Below the pieces are notes generated by a model. The model worked only from the letters and a program-made list of their open reading frames with translations, had not been told where the DNA came from and ran no database searches. Both the position numbers and the translations under genes were made by a program. A stretch of DNA of 64,000 nucleotides from UBA5018 sp947463165. Lineage in GTDB: Bacteria > Cyanobacteriota > Cyanobacteriia > PCC-6307 > Cyanobiaceae. The stretch covers positions 1 to 64,000 of the forward strand of contig CALRTY020000001.1 of NCBI GenBank assembly GCA_943371245.1, given 5' to 3'. Numbering within the stretch: position 1 is the stretch's first letter; every line of letters starts with the position of its first letter. Positions 1 through 9,696 of this stretch are shown one piece after another.

Positions 1-587
1 GGGTGCATCAGGATGTTGTGCTCAGCCTGGAACACCAACATGTAGTTGAAGGTGCCAGAGATGCCCAGGGGCATGGCGTCAGAGAAGGAACCCTGACCGA
101 AGGGGTAGACCAGGAACACGGCGCTGGCGGCAGCCACAGGAGCGCTGTAAGCCACACAGATCCAGGGACGCATGCCCAGGCGATAGCTCAGTTCCCACTC
201 ACGACCCATATAGGCATAGATGCCGATCAGGAAGTGGAACACAACCAGTTGGAAAGGACCACCGTTGTACAGCCACTCGTCGAGGCTGGCGGCTTCCCAG
301 ATGGGGTAGAAGTGCAGGCCGATAGCGTTGCTGGAAGGAACAACAGCACCGGAGATGATGTTGTTGCCATACATCAGAGAGCCGGCTACGGGCTCACGGA
401 TGCCGTCGATGTCAACGGGGGGCGCGGCGATGAAAGCCACGATGAAGCAGATGGTGGCAGCCAGGAGGCAAGGAATCATCAGCACACCGAACCAGCCCAC
501 ATAGAGGCGGTTGTTGGTGGAGGTGATCCACTCGCAGAATTGCTGCCAGCTGTTAGCGCCGGAGCGCTGCTGGAGAGTGGTGGTCAT
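1..587 (-). CDS. psbA: Photosystem II D1 protein, N-terminal part (cut by window edge)
   Basis: This is the D1 reaction-centre core subunit of photosystem II in the thylakoid membrane. The first 195 of about 360 codons are present and the frame runs off the left edge. The start is the ATG at 585-587, giving MTTTLQQRSGANSWQQF. Transmembrane helices A to C are visible, and the frame stops at the AEHNILMHP motif just before the QB-site region. Codon 130, counted from this ATG, is Glu in the GREWEL motif. Glu130 marks the high-light D1:2 isoform, whereas Gln130 marks D1:1. The family call is certain; the isoform call rests on residue 130. Confidence 0.98.
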   Translation of the reverse strand, partial: MTTTLQQRSGANSWQQFCEWITSTNNRLYVGWFGVLMIPCLLAATICFIVAFIAAPPVDIDGIREPVAGSLMYGNNIISGAVVPSSNAIGLHFYPIWEAASLDEWLYNGGPFQLVVFHFLIGIYAYMGREWELSYRLGMRPWICVAYSAPVAAASAVFLVYPFGQGSFSDAMPLGISGTFNYMLVFQAEHNILMH

Positions 588-815
588 GAGAACGGGTAGT
601 AATCGTCTCTGGGGAGACGGTTGGCTTTGTCTCCAGAAGGAGACGGGTATGAAGGGCGGGATCCCGCCTAGGGCGGAAAGCCGTCGAAGGAACTGTAACA
701 GAACATTGCACGTTTTGTGAGCACGCTTGATCAAGCTGCTGTCACCAAGCGGCCCACCCCGGGGCTGGGCGCCAGGCCGCTGCTAGGAGTGCGGGCAGCA
801 GCGGCCAGACGGCCC
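588..815. promoter_or_regulatory. psbA leader and divergent promoter region with hairpins
   Basis: This gap separates psbA (leftward) from the small lipoprotein gene (rightward), so both promoters should lie here. Within the psbA leader are two perfect 6-bp stems, 604-619 (CGTCTC/GAGACG) and 629-644 (GTCTCC/GGAGAC). A 14-bp palindrome, GGCGGGATCCCGCC, lies near 656-669. Such structures in a psbA 5' leader may affect mRNA stability or translation, which is inference. No clear -35/-10 pair was identified. Confidence 0.45.
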
Positions 816-1157
816 ATGGCCTCCAAGCAGCCCCTCTTCGCCTTGCCCCTGCTGGGGTTGTTGCTGGCAATTGGTGGTATCGCCGCCGGCTGCCAGTCCA
901 GGCCAGGCCCCGACCTGTTATTGCTCCAACGCCGCCAGGAGCAACTGGAGCTGAAGCTGCAGCAGCTGGAGCAGAAGCTGAACGCTCCCACCCCCCGGGG
1001 CGCCGCCGATTCGGCCGGTAAACCTCCCGCCGGCCCGGTGAAGTCGCTCACCTTCCGCAGCGGTAGTGCTGATGATCGGCTGAGGATTTATTGGGCAGAT
1101 GGCAGCAGCAGTGACCTGCCCTGCACCAAGGAGCAAGGCACTCTGGTCTGCGGCTGA
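816..1157 (+). CDS. Small putative lipoprotein, unknown function
   Basis: A protein of 113 residues from the ATG at 816. An upstream GTG at 717 would add 33 low-complexity residues and overlap the psbA promoter, so the later start is preferred. The N terminus has a hydrophobic signal segment ending IAAGCQS, a weak lipobox. A short coiled-coil-like stretch rich in Gln, Glu and Leu follows (about residues 35-60), then a compact domain with two Cys near the C terminus (DLPC and LVCG). I recognise it only as a picocyanobacterial hypothetical. Function is unknown; export to the periplasm as a lipoprotein is inferred. Confidence 0.6.
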   Translation: MASKQPLFALPLLGLLLAIGGIAAGCQSRPGPDLLLLQRRQEQLELKLQQLEQKLNAPTPRGAADSAGKPPAGPVKSLTFRSGSADDRLRIYWADGSSSDLPCTKEQGTLVCG

Positions 1158-1311
1158 TAAAGGAAAGAGGCATCTGGCCCAAGGGCTTAGTGATGGCCCG
1201 GTTGTCTGGCTGGCTGGGCTGTGGTGTCGTTCCTTTGCCGTTGGTTGAGGCGCTTTGCCCAGCTGCGGCAAGCGGCGCCAAACTGGCGGAAATCTCTTGC
1301 TTGCCTTGAAC

Positions 1312-1674
1312 ATGCGCCTCATCTCCAGCCTTTTGGCCGCTCCCCTTGGGCTAGCCCTGGCAGCCAGCGGAGTTCAGGCCCAGTCGGCAGACAACTTCAA
1401 TTCCACCCGAGCTGTGAATATCGCCCGCAATACCGCCATAACACTCAACGGCGGCCTGGTGGTTTATCAGCCGGCCAAATGCATGTTCGACAGCACCCCC
1501 AGCGAGAACCCCTGCTTGATTCAGCGGGGGCCCGATGGCTACACCTTCCGCTTCCTGGGCGGCTCCCCCGGCTGGCAGCAGCTCAACCAACCGCCCACCC
1601 TGGAAACCCAGATCCGCGTCGCAGCAGACGGCCGCAGCGTGCTGGGCATTGATTACAACGGCGCCCCCCGATGA
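1312..1674 (+). CDS. Small exported protein, unknown function
   Basis: A protein of 120 residues from the ATG at 1312. It opens with a clear signal peptide (MRLISSLLAAPLGLALA, cleavage expected after GVQAQ). The mature part is about 100 residues with two Cys (AKCMFD and NPCLIQ) that could form a disulfide, and a GYTFRFLGGSPGW motif. An upstream start at 1255 would add a charged stretch in front of the signal peptide and is less likely. No known family was recognised. It lies between a lipoprotein gene and a repeat remnant, so context does not suggest a role. Confidence 0.6.
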   Translation: MRLISSLLAAPLGLALAASGVQAQSADNFNSTRAVNIARNTAITLNGGLVVYQPAKCMFDSTPSENPCLIQRGPDGYTFRFLGGSPGWQQLNQPPTLETQIRVAADGRSVLGIDYNGAPR

Positions 1675-1694
1675 GTTGGAGAGCTGGTAACTAA

Positions 1695-1800
1695 AGAGTG
1701 CCTCGAAAAGTGCCTCGAAAAATTACCCATTCCGCCCGCCAGAGCGAGGGGTAAGCCAGTCGCCGCAACACTTCTTGCGGCGCGGCATCGATCTGCCACG
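1695..1800. repeat. Degenerate MITE-like repeat, family 1, copy D (truncated)
   Basis: This stretch aligns with the complement of the repeats at 9517 and 12533. It begins with a tip resembling GTGCCTCGAAAA, present twice in tandem, and continues through CCCATTCCG, the GCCGCAACACTTCTTG segment and GGCATCGAT. The other terminal inverted repeat is missing; the element runs into the 3' end of the aspartoacylase gene. Confidence 0.55.
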
Positions 1801-1801
1801 A

Positions 1802-2737
1802 TCAATTCTGTTCGGTTAGCAGTGCCGCCAGGGCCTCTGACCAGCTGGGGTCGACGGCCCAGCGCTCGCGGCTGGTGAGCGACAGGGCGATGCGCTTTTC
1901 CCCGTAGGCGGCCTCATTGATGAATAGGGGCCACACCCGCTGATCTTCCAGCCCCGCTGGGGGCTCATAGGCAATTGACTCGCCAGCGGCCGTGCTGAAT
2001 AGGGGATCCCCAGGCTCCATCGGTTGCCAGTCGCGACCCTGGCGCTGAGGATGCAGGCAGGCCAGCGGCCAGCCGCCGCCATCCCTCGGCAGATCAAGGC
2101 TGGCCCGATGGCGATGCACCACCAGGGCAGGCGGCTGGGCTAGGCAACCTCGCCCAGCCGCCGCCAAAGCCGCCAGGGCGGCCTCCAGGGCCAGTTGGCT
2201 CTGGAGGCACAACCGCGGCTCAATCACCCCCTGCGGCACTGGCCCCACTTCGATCACCAGGCCGCAGGGCCAGCTCTCCACCAAAAACCCCCTCTGGGCG
2301 GCATCGCCCTCATGCAAATAAATGGGTAGACCGAGCTGCGCCTGGATGGCGGCGGCCAGGGCCAGGTCGGTGGGCCGGCGGCCGTAAACCACCAGGCAGT
2401 TGCCCATCGAACTGGTGGTGCTGTGCAGGTCGATCACCGCCAGAGCTGGCCGGCTGCCCCGGGGGCCGAATTGGGCCAGCAGTTCGCGGGCACGCAGGAT
2501 CTCCAGCTCATCGCAGGCCGCATCAGCCAGCAGATCTGGCACAAAACTGCGGTTGAGGTCCCGGTCGATGTAGCGGCGATTGGCGCGATAAGCGGCGGGA
2601 TTGCCGATCTCCAGCAGCAGCGCTAAACCGCTGCTGTTCAAGCTGCTGGGCTCTTGCCGCCAAGACTCCAGTAGCCAGCCGCCATTGCGCTCATTGCCAT
2701 GGGTGGCCGCCACCACCAGCACCCGGGGCGCCTGCAT
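1802..2737 (-). CDS. Aspartoacylase (N-acetylaspartate deacetylase family)
   Basis: A zinc carboxypeptidase-like hydrolase that by family cleaves N-acyl-aspartate to aspartate and a carboxylate. The 311-residue protein has the zinc motif THGNE (His13, Glu16), the substrate-binding DLNR motif (residues 60-63), the third zinc ligand in DLHSTT (His105), and the C-terminal motif ending FINEAAYGEKRIA. Length matches the cyanobacterial aspartoacylase family. It is convergent with the upstream exported protein and diverges from the GST gene at 2791. The family is clear. The physiological substrate in cyanobacteria is not settled. Confidence 0.9.
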   Translation of the reverse strand: MQAPRVLVVAATHGNERNGGWLLESWRQEPSSLNSSGLALLLEIGNPAAYRANRRYIDRDLNRSFVPDLLADAACDELEILRARELLAQFGPRGSRPALAVIDLHSTTSSMGNCLVVYGRRPTDLALAAAIQAQLGLPIYLHEGDAAQRGFLVESWPCGLVIEVGPVPQGVIEPRLCLQSQLALEAALAALAAAGRGCLAQPPALVVHRHRASLDLPRDGGGWPLACLHPQRQGRDWQPMEPGDPLFSTAAGESIAYEPPAGLEDQRVWPLFINEAAYGEKRIALSLTSRERWAVDPSWSEALAALLTEQN

Positions 2738-2790
2738 CCGCTTCTCTGCCAGTCAGGCGGTCAGCCTGGCAGGAACTCTCTCTTCAACCG

Positions 2791-3774
2791 ATGCCAATCC
2801 CCCCCCTGGTGGTGAGCACGGCCCGCTGGGCCTGGCATTGGCAGTGGCTGCAACTGATGGGCGGCCTCGGCCCCGCCGATGCCGCCGGCAACTACCGCCG
2901 CCCGGCCAGCCCCTTTGCCCAAACACCGCCCCTGCCCAGCGGGGCCCGGGAGGCCGGTCGCCATGTGCTGATCGTGGGTCGCAGCTGCCCCTGGGCCCAT
3001 CGGGCCTGGCTGGTGTGGGGCCTGCGGCGGCTGGAGGCCAGCATCGAGTTGCTGGTGGTGGAGCCCGACCCCCAGGCCGGCCGTTGGTGTTTCCAGCAAC
3101 CCTTCCTGGGCTGTACCACTCTCCAGCAGCTATACGGCCTGGCTGGCGCGGATCCCGGCGCCAGGGCCACCGTGCCGGTGCTGGTGGACCAGCTGCAAAA
3201 GCGCATCGTGCTGGGGGAAAGCGCCCGGCTGATCGAGCTGCTCAATGGCTGGCCCGCCGCCGAGGGCAGCCTCGATCTGCAGCCGGCGGCGCAGCGAGAG
3301 GCGATCGATCGCTGGCGGCAACAGCTGCAACATTCGGTTAATGACGGCGTATATCGCTGTGGTTTTGCGCGCCACCAGGCCGCTTACGACAGGGCCGAGT
3401 CCGAGTTATTCGCCGTTTTGGACCAGGCGGAGAGCGAACTGGCTGGCGGCGGACCCTGGCTTTGCAGCGGCGGCAACCAGGGCTCCGGCCCCAGCCTGGC
3501 GGACGTGCAATTGTTTGCCACCCTGGTGCGGCTGGAACTGGTCTATGCGCCCCTGTTTGGCGTGAGTCGCCGGCCGCTGTGGCAGTTTCCGCAACTTTGG
3601 GCCTGGCGCCAGCGCTTCTGGCAGCTGCCCGGGGTGGCCGCCAGCTGCTTTGCTGACGCCTGGCGCCGGGATTACTTCGGCGCCCTGTTCCCGCTGCATC
3701 CCTCCGGCATCGTCCCCGCCGGCCCCGACCTGGCCACACTGATGGGCATGCCCGCCGCCCCAGCCAGGCCATGA
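2791..3774 (+). CDS. Glutathionyl-hydroquinone reductase-like GST (Xi class)
   Basis: A 327-residue cytosolic protein of the YqjG/ECM4 glutathione S-transferase class. Its catalytic cysteine lies in SCPWAHRAW (Cys66), the hallmark of glutathionyl-hydroquinone reductases, which remove glutathione from quinone conjugates. The thioredoxin-fold N domain is followed by an all-helical C domain with the DVQLFATLVRLE segment typical of this class. The stop overlaps the start of the DUF2301 gene by 4 bp, so the two are probably co-translated. The substrate is inferred from the family. Confidence 0.85.
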   Translation: MPIPPLVVSTARWAWHWQWLQLMGGLGPADAAGNYRRPASPFAQTPPLPSGAREAGRHVLIVGRSCPWAHRAWLVWGLRRLEASIELLVVEPDPQAGRWCFQQPFLGCTTLQQLYGLAGADPGARATVPVLVDQLQKRIVLGESARLIELLNGWPAAEGSLDLQPAAQREAIDRWRQQLQHSVNDGVYRCGFARHQAAYDRAESELFAVLDQAESELAGGGPWLCSGGNQGSGPSLADVQLFATLVRLELVYAPLFGVSRRPLWQFPQLWAWRQRFWQLPGVAASCFADAWRRDYFGALFPLHPSGIVPAGPDLATLMGMPAAPARP

Positions 3775-4417
3775 CCCCAGCGAATCCGTCAGCCGATCCG
3801 ATCTACGAGGGGGCCTATGGCCCATTCACAATCACGGCCAAGGATCGGCGTGAGGTGCTGGGCTATCGCCTGGCCCTGCTCACGGTGGCCATCGCCCAGG
3901 CGGCCCTGCTGGCCCAATGGCACTGGCAGGGCAGCGCCTGGATCTGGCCCTGGCTGCTGCCCTTAGCCGCCGGATTGGGGCTGGCTCTGCACTGGATTCA
4001 CATCTATCTGCGGCCATTGCACCGGGCGCTGCAGCTGCTGTGGCTGCTGGGCTGCCTCGGCTTCCTGGCCCTGGCGGCCCTGGTGGGTCCTGGTGCCATG
4101 GGCGAGGTACTGGCGGTGAACAGCGGCTGGATATGGGCTGTCGGCCCCCTGTTTGCCGCCCTGGCCGGCATTGGCTTCAAGGAGTTTTTCTGCTTTCGCC
4201 GCCCCGAGGCCATCGGCGTCACCCTGTTGCTGCCGATCGCCCTGCTGGGCCGCCTCGGTGGCCTGGTTTCAGCGGAGGCCTGTGGCCTGCTGTTGGCGGT
4301 GGAGGCCGGCCTGCTGCTGCTGCTCTGCTTGCGCAAATTCCCGATGCCCGCCGCCGCCGACGTGGGTGACAAGAGCGTGTTTGCTTACCTGGAGAATCGC
4401 CGTAGCAGCGCCGCCGC

Positions 4418-4421
<4 letters not shown>
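3771..4421 (+). CDS. DUF2301 integral membrane protein
   Basis: A 216-residue protein with about six hydrophobic helices. It opens with the family-typical YGPFTITAKDRREV segment and has the conserved FKEFFCFRRPEA motif in a cytoplasmic loop. It matches the DUF2301 (COG5413) family found across cyanobacteria, whose function is unknown. It overlaps the upstream GST by 4 bp and the downstream ABC-F gene by 4 bp, giving a tight three-gene operon. Confidence 0.85.
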
Positions 4422-6469
<2,048 letters not shown>

Positions 6470-6512
6470 GGCGGCGATTGTTTCCAATCCAAGATATGCC
6501 CCTCCAGCGGCC

Positions 6513-6569
6513 TGGCCCTGCTTGAACCAGGGCTGGTGGGGGTGGCATTGGCTCTTGGCAAAAGCCAAT
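6513..6569 (+). terminator. Paired hairpins after the ABC-F operon
   Basis: Two stem-loops follow the stop: GCCCTG/CAGGGC at 6515-6533 and ATTGGCT/AGCCAAT at 6547-6569. There is no T tract, so intrinsic termination is uncertain. The gap 6470-6765 shows no convincing gene and should also hold the CP12 promoter. Confidence 0.35.
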
Positions 6570-6765
6570 ACTGACGGCCGTTTTCGGGCCTCAAGCCCAG
6601 TTGGCTGGCGCTGCACTGAGCGCACCTGCCGCTGGCCTGGGAGCGCAGATGAGCGGCGAAACGCCCAGCTGCGCCGGTGGGCAGCTGGCCATGGACATAC
6701 ACAGAGCCTCGCGAGGCCCGTATGGTGTCCCCGATGAGCTCCGGACCCTGTCAGCCGGTACCTGC

Positions 6766-6984
6766 ATGAAAACAATCGACGAGCACATCCAGAAGGATCA
6801 GTCGGAGATCGAGGCTGCCCGCGCTGAGGGCAACTTGGGCAAAGTGCGCCACCTGGAGGAGGAACTCAAAGGCCTCGCGGAGTACAAGGAGCACCACCCG
6901 GAAGACAGCCACGATCCCACCCCTCTGGAGGTCTATTGCGACCTGAACCCAGAAGCCCCCGAGTGTCGCGTCTACGACGATTGA
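6766..6984 (+). CDS. CP12-family Calvin-cycle regulator
   Basis: A 72-residue intrinsically disordered-type protein. CP12 bridges GAPDH and phosphoribulokinase and inactivates both in the dark under oxidising conditions. The C-terminal Cys pair sits in CDLNPEAPECRVYDD (Cys58 and Cys67), the GAPDH-binding tail. The N-terminal Cys pair is absent and the usual AWDxVEEL motif is replaced by a helix ending LEEELKGLAEYKEHH, which fits the picocyanobacterial form. The start is the ATG at 6766. It appears monocistronic. Confidence 0.85.
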   Translation: MKTIDEHIQKDQSEIEAARAEGNLGKVRHLEEELKGLAEYKEHHPEDSHDPTPLEVYCDLNPEAPECRVYDD

Positions 6985-7105
6985 GCAGAGCTGCCCCAGG
7001 GCTGACCCCTGGCCCTTATCGGTCAGCCCCTAGCTCAACCACCTGATAGAAGGCCAAAACCCACATTCTGGCGATTATCACCAGGGTGGGCCCCGCAAGG
7101 CTTGC

Positions 7106-8101
7106 CTAGGTCTTAATTCCTAGCTGTTGCCACACAGATGCCAGCAGCTCCTTAAGCCCCATGGCGGCCACCGCCGAGATCGCCAGCACCGGTTGGCCCG
7201 TCAGCTCGCTGAGTTCAGATTGCAACTCCTGCACCGCCACCGGTTCCAGCAATTCAATTTTGCTGAGCACCAGCAGGCGCGGTCGGCCGGCCAGGCCGTG
7301 GCCGTAGGCCGCCAGTTCACCACTGACGATCTCCAGATCAGCTGCCACCGTTTCTGAGCTGGCGTCCACCAGGTGGATCAGCAGCCGGGTGCGCTCGATG
7401 TGGCGCAGGAAGTCGTGGCCGAGGCCGGCCCCCTGGGCCGCACCGGCAATCAGGCCGGGGATATCGGCAAACACGGTGCCATCGCCACTGGGACGCCTCA
7501 CCACGCCCAAATTCGGCACCAGGGTGGTGAAGGGATAGTCGGCGATGCGGGGCCTAGCCGCCGAGAGCACCGAGATCAAGGTGCTCTTGCCGGCGTTGGG
7601 TAGGCCGATGATGCCCACCTCGGCCAGCAGCTTCAGCTCCAGCTGCAGCATCCACTGCTCGCCGTCGCGGCCTTCGCTGAATTTTTCTGGTGCCCGGTTG
7701 CGGTTGCTGAGGTAGTGGGCGTTGCCCAAGCCGCCGCGACCGCCGGCGGCCACCAGCAATTCATCTCCGGCGTTGACCAGATCGCCCAGCAGAATGCCGG
7801 TGCGCAGGTCGCGCACCTCCGTGCCGCAGGGCACCTTGATCACCATGTGGTCGCCACTGGCACCGCTGCAGCGGTTGGGACCGCCGCGCTTGCCCTCTGG
7901 CGCCTCAAACAGGCGTCTGTACTTGAAATCGAGGAGGGTTTGCAGGTTGGCGTCGGCCCGCAGCAGCACATCGCCACCGCGACCGCCGTCGCCACCGGAA
8001 GGTCCCCCTGCCGGTACGTACTTTTCGCGGCGAAAGGCCACGATTCCATCTCCACCGCGACCGGCCTTGACGGCGATGCGGGCCTGATCGATGAATTGCA
8101 A
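7106..8101 (-). CDS. obgE: Obg-family GTPase (ribosome assembly)
   Basis: A 331-residue essential GTPase associated with the 50S subunit. The glycine-rich Obg fold (residues 1-160, with many GGxGG loops) precedes a G domain with the P loop GLPNAGKST, the switch motif DIPGLI, and an LSKIELLE segment at the NKxD position. There is no C-terminal OCT extension, as in other short cyanobacterial Obg proteins. It is transcribed away from the MalK-like gene at 8174, whose promoter must lie inside or just beyond the obgE start. Confidence 0.95.
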   Translation of the reverse strand: MQFIDQARIAVKAGRGGDGIVAFRREKYVPAGGPSGGDGGRGGDVLLRADANLQTLLDFKYRRLFEAPEGKRGGPNRCSGASGDHMVIKVPCGTEVRDLRTGILLGDLVNAGDELLVAAGGRGGLGNAHYLSNRNRAPEKFSEGRDGEQWMLQLELKLLAEVGIIGLPNAGKSTLISVLSAARPRIADYPFTTLVPNLGVVRRPSGDGTVFADIPGLIAGAAQGAGLGHDFLRHIERTRLLIHLVDASSETVAADLEIVSGELAAYGHGLAGRPRLLVLSKIELLEPVAVQELQSELSELTGQPVLAISAVAAMGLKELLASVWQQLGIKT

Positions 8102-8173
8102 GGGCGCTGGCTACGGGCGGCGGCCCGATCCGATCAATCTCCCAACCTAGGATTCACCGGTCGGAGTGCCGCA

Positions 8174-9412
8174 TTGGCCGAGGTTCGCTTCCAACAGGTC
8201 AGCAAGACCTATCCACCCCGGCGGGGGAGCGGCCAGGGCGAGGCATCACCAGTGCCGGTATTGCAGCAGCTGGACCTGGCGGTGGCCGATGGCGAATTCC
8301 TGGTGCTGGTGGGCCCTTCTGGCTGCGGCAAGAGCACTCTGCTGCGCTTGTTGGCGGGGCTGGAGCAACCCAGCAGTGGTGAGATTTGGGTGGCGGATCG
8401 GCCGGTGAGCCAGCTGCGGCCGGCCCAGCGGGACGTGGCGATGGTGTTCCAGAGCTACGCCCTCTATCCCCACCTCTCGGTGGCCGACAACATCGGTTTT
8501 GGCCTGCGGCGCAGCCGGCCCCGCAGCCTGCAACAACAGCTCCAGGACAGCCTGCACCGGGCCACGGGCCAGCTGCCTTGGCCGTTGCGATGCAGTTCAC
8601 CGCGGGAGCAGCGGATTGAGCGGCGCATCGCCGAGGTGGCCGAGATGCTGGAGCTGGAGCCGCTGCTGCAACGCCTGCCCAAGGAGCTATCCGGCGGCCA
8701 GAAGCAAAGGGTGGCCCTGGGTAGGGCCATCGCCCGGCAACCGGCGGTGTTTTTGATGGATGAACCGCTCAGCAACCTGGATGCCAAGCTGCGCACCGGT
8801 ACCCGGGCCCAGATCGTTGAGCTGCAGAGGCGGCTGGGCACCACCACTCTTTATGTAACTCACGACCAGGTGGAAGCGATGACCATGGGCCATCGCATCG
8901 CCGTGCTCCACGGCGGCCGCCTGCAGCAACTCGGTACGCCCCTGGAGCTCTACCAGTGGCCGGCGAATCAATTTGTTGCCCAGTTCATCGGCAGCCCGCC
9001 GATGAACCTGCTGCCGGTGCAGGTGGTGGCGGCTGGTCAACTGCAGTTGGGCCAACGGCGCTTTGCTGTGGAGGGACCGCTGGCGGACCAGCTGGCCAGC
9101 CGCATTGGCCAGCAGCTCTGCGGCGGCCTGCGGGCCGAGCACCTGCGGCTAGCGCCGGCCGCGAACCGCAATTTGCCGGCAGAAGTGGTGCATATCGAGG
9201 CCCTAGGTAACGAGCAGTTGCTCGGCTGCCGCCTGGCCGAAACAGGTCATCTGGTGCAGGTGCGCAGCGGGCCTGAATATCAATTGGTGGTGGGCCAAAC
9301 CGTTTATCTAGATCTAGATCCCCGCGGCTGGCGCCTTTTCGACAGCTTCGGCCAGGCCCTAGCCCGCCCCCTTGACGCACCAAACCGCGAACCGCAGCTG
9401 CCCGAGCTTTAA
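8174..9412 (+). CDS. MalK/UgpC-type ABC transporter ATP-binding protein
   Basis: This ATPase energises an ABC importer of the carbohydrate class. It has Walker A GPSGCGKST, the Q loop in VFQSYALYPH, the signature LSGGQKQR, Walker B FLMDEPLSNLD and the H loop THDQVEA, followed by a C-terminal TOBE/OB region. The start is taken as the TTG at 8174, with GGAG placed 7 bases upstream; the open frame extends much further but shadows obgE. About 25 extra residues, rich in Arg and Gln, sit between the Q loop and the signature. No permease or binding protein is adjacent, so the substrate is unknown; glucosylglycerol or other sugars are possible. Confidence 0.85.
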   Translation: MAEVRFQQVSKTYPPRRGSGQGEASPVPVLQQLDLAVADGEFLVLVGPSGCGKSTLLRLLAGLEQPSSGEIWVADRPVSQLRPAQRDVAMVFQSYALYPHLSVADNIGFGLRRSRPRSLQQQLQDSLHRATGQLPWPLRCSSPREQRIERRIAEVAEMLELEPLLQRLPKELSGGQKQRVALGRAIARQPAVFLMDEPLSNLDAKLRTGTRAQIVELQRRLGTTTLYVTHDQVEAMTMGHRIAVLHGGRLQQLGTPLELYQWPANQFVAQFIGSPPMNLLPVQVVAAGQLQLGQRRFAVEGPLADQLASRIGQQLCGGLRAEHLRLAPAANRNLPAEVVHIEALGNEQLLGCRLAETGHLVQVRSGPEYQLVVGQTVYLDLDPRGWRLFDSFGQALARPLDAPNREPQLPEL

Positions 9413-9516
9413 AGGCGCCGCAGCTGGGTATGACTGCTGCTGCTATGGGGAATCGCCATAATGCCACCGGCGCAATGCCTTGACATTGCCTCCAAAGCAA
9501 TCAGCCGAAATAGTAA

Positions 9517-9626
9517 GGGCACCTCGAAAGATTCCAGCTCTCACCGATCTGTTGACACGAGAAGCGTTGCAACGACTTACAAACCTCTGATTCGCAACAG
9601 CCGAATGGGAATTTTCCTAGGTGCTC
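9517..9626. repeat. MITE-like repeat, family 1, copy A
   Basis: About 110 bp bounded by imperfect inverted ends, GGGCACCTCGAAAGATTCC on the left and GGGAATTTTCCTAGGTGCTC on the right, with TAA on both sides as a possible target duplication. The internal sequence aligns with the copies at 1695, 12533 and 43196. There is no coding capacity. The ends look like IS5-group terminal repeats, so this is probably a non-autonomous remnant. It lies in the otherwise empty gap 9413-9696. Confidence 0.6.
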
Positions 9627-9696
9627 ATAAGCAAATCTATTGCTTCATTTCCTGAGACGCTCAAGAGTGATGGCGCGGGTCCTGTCAGTGATAAAA

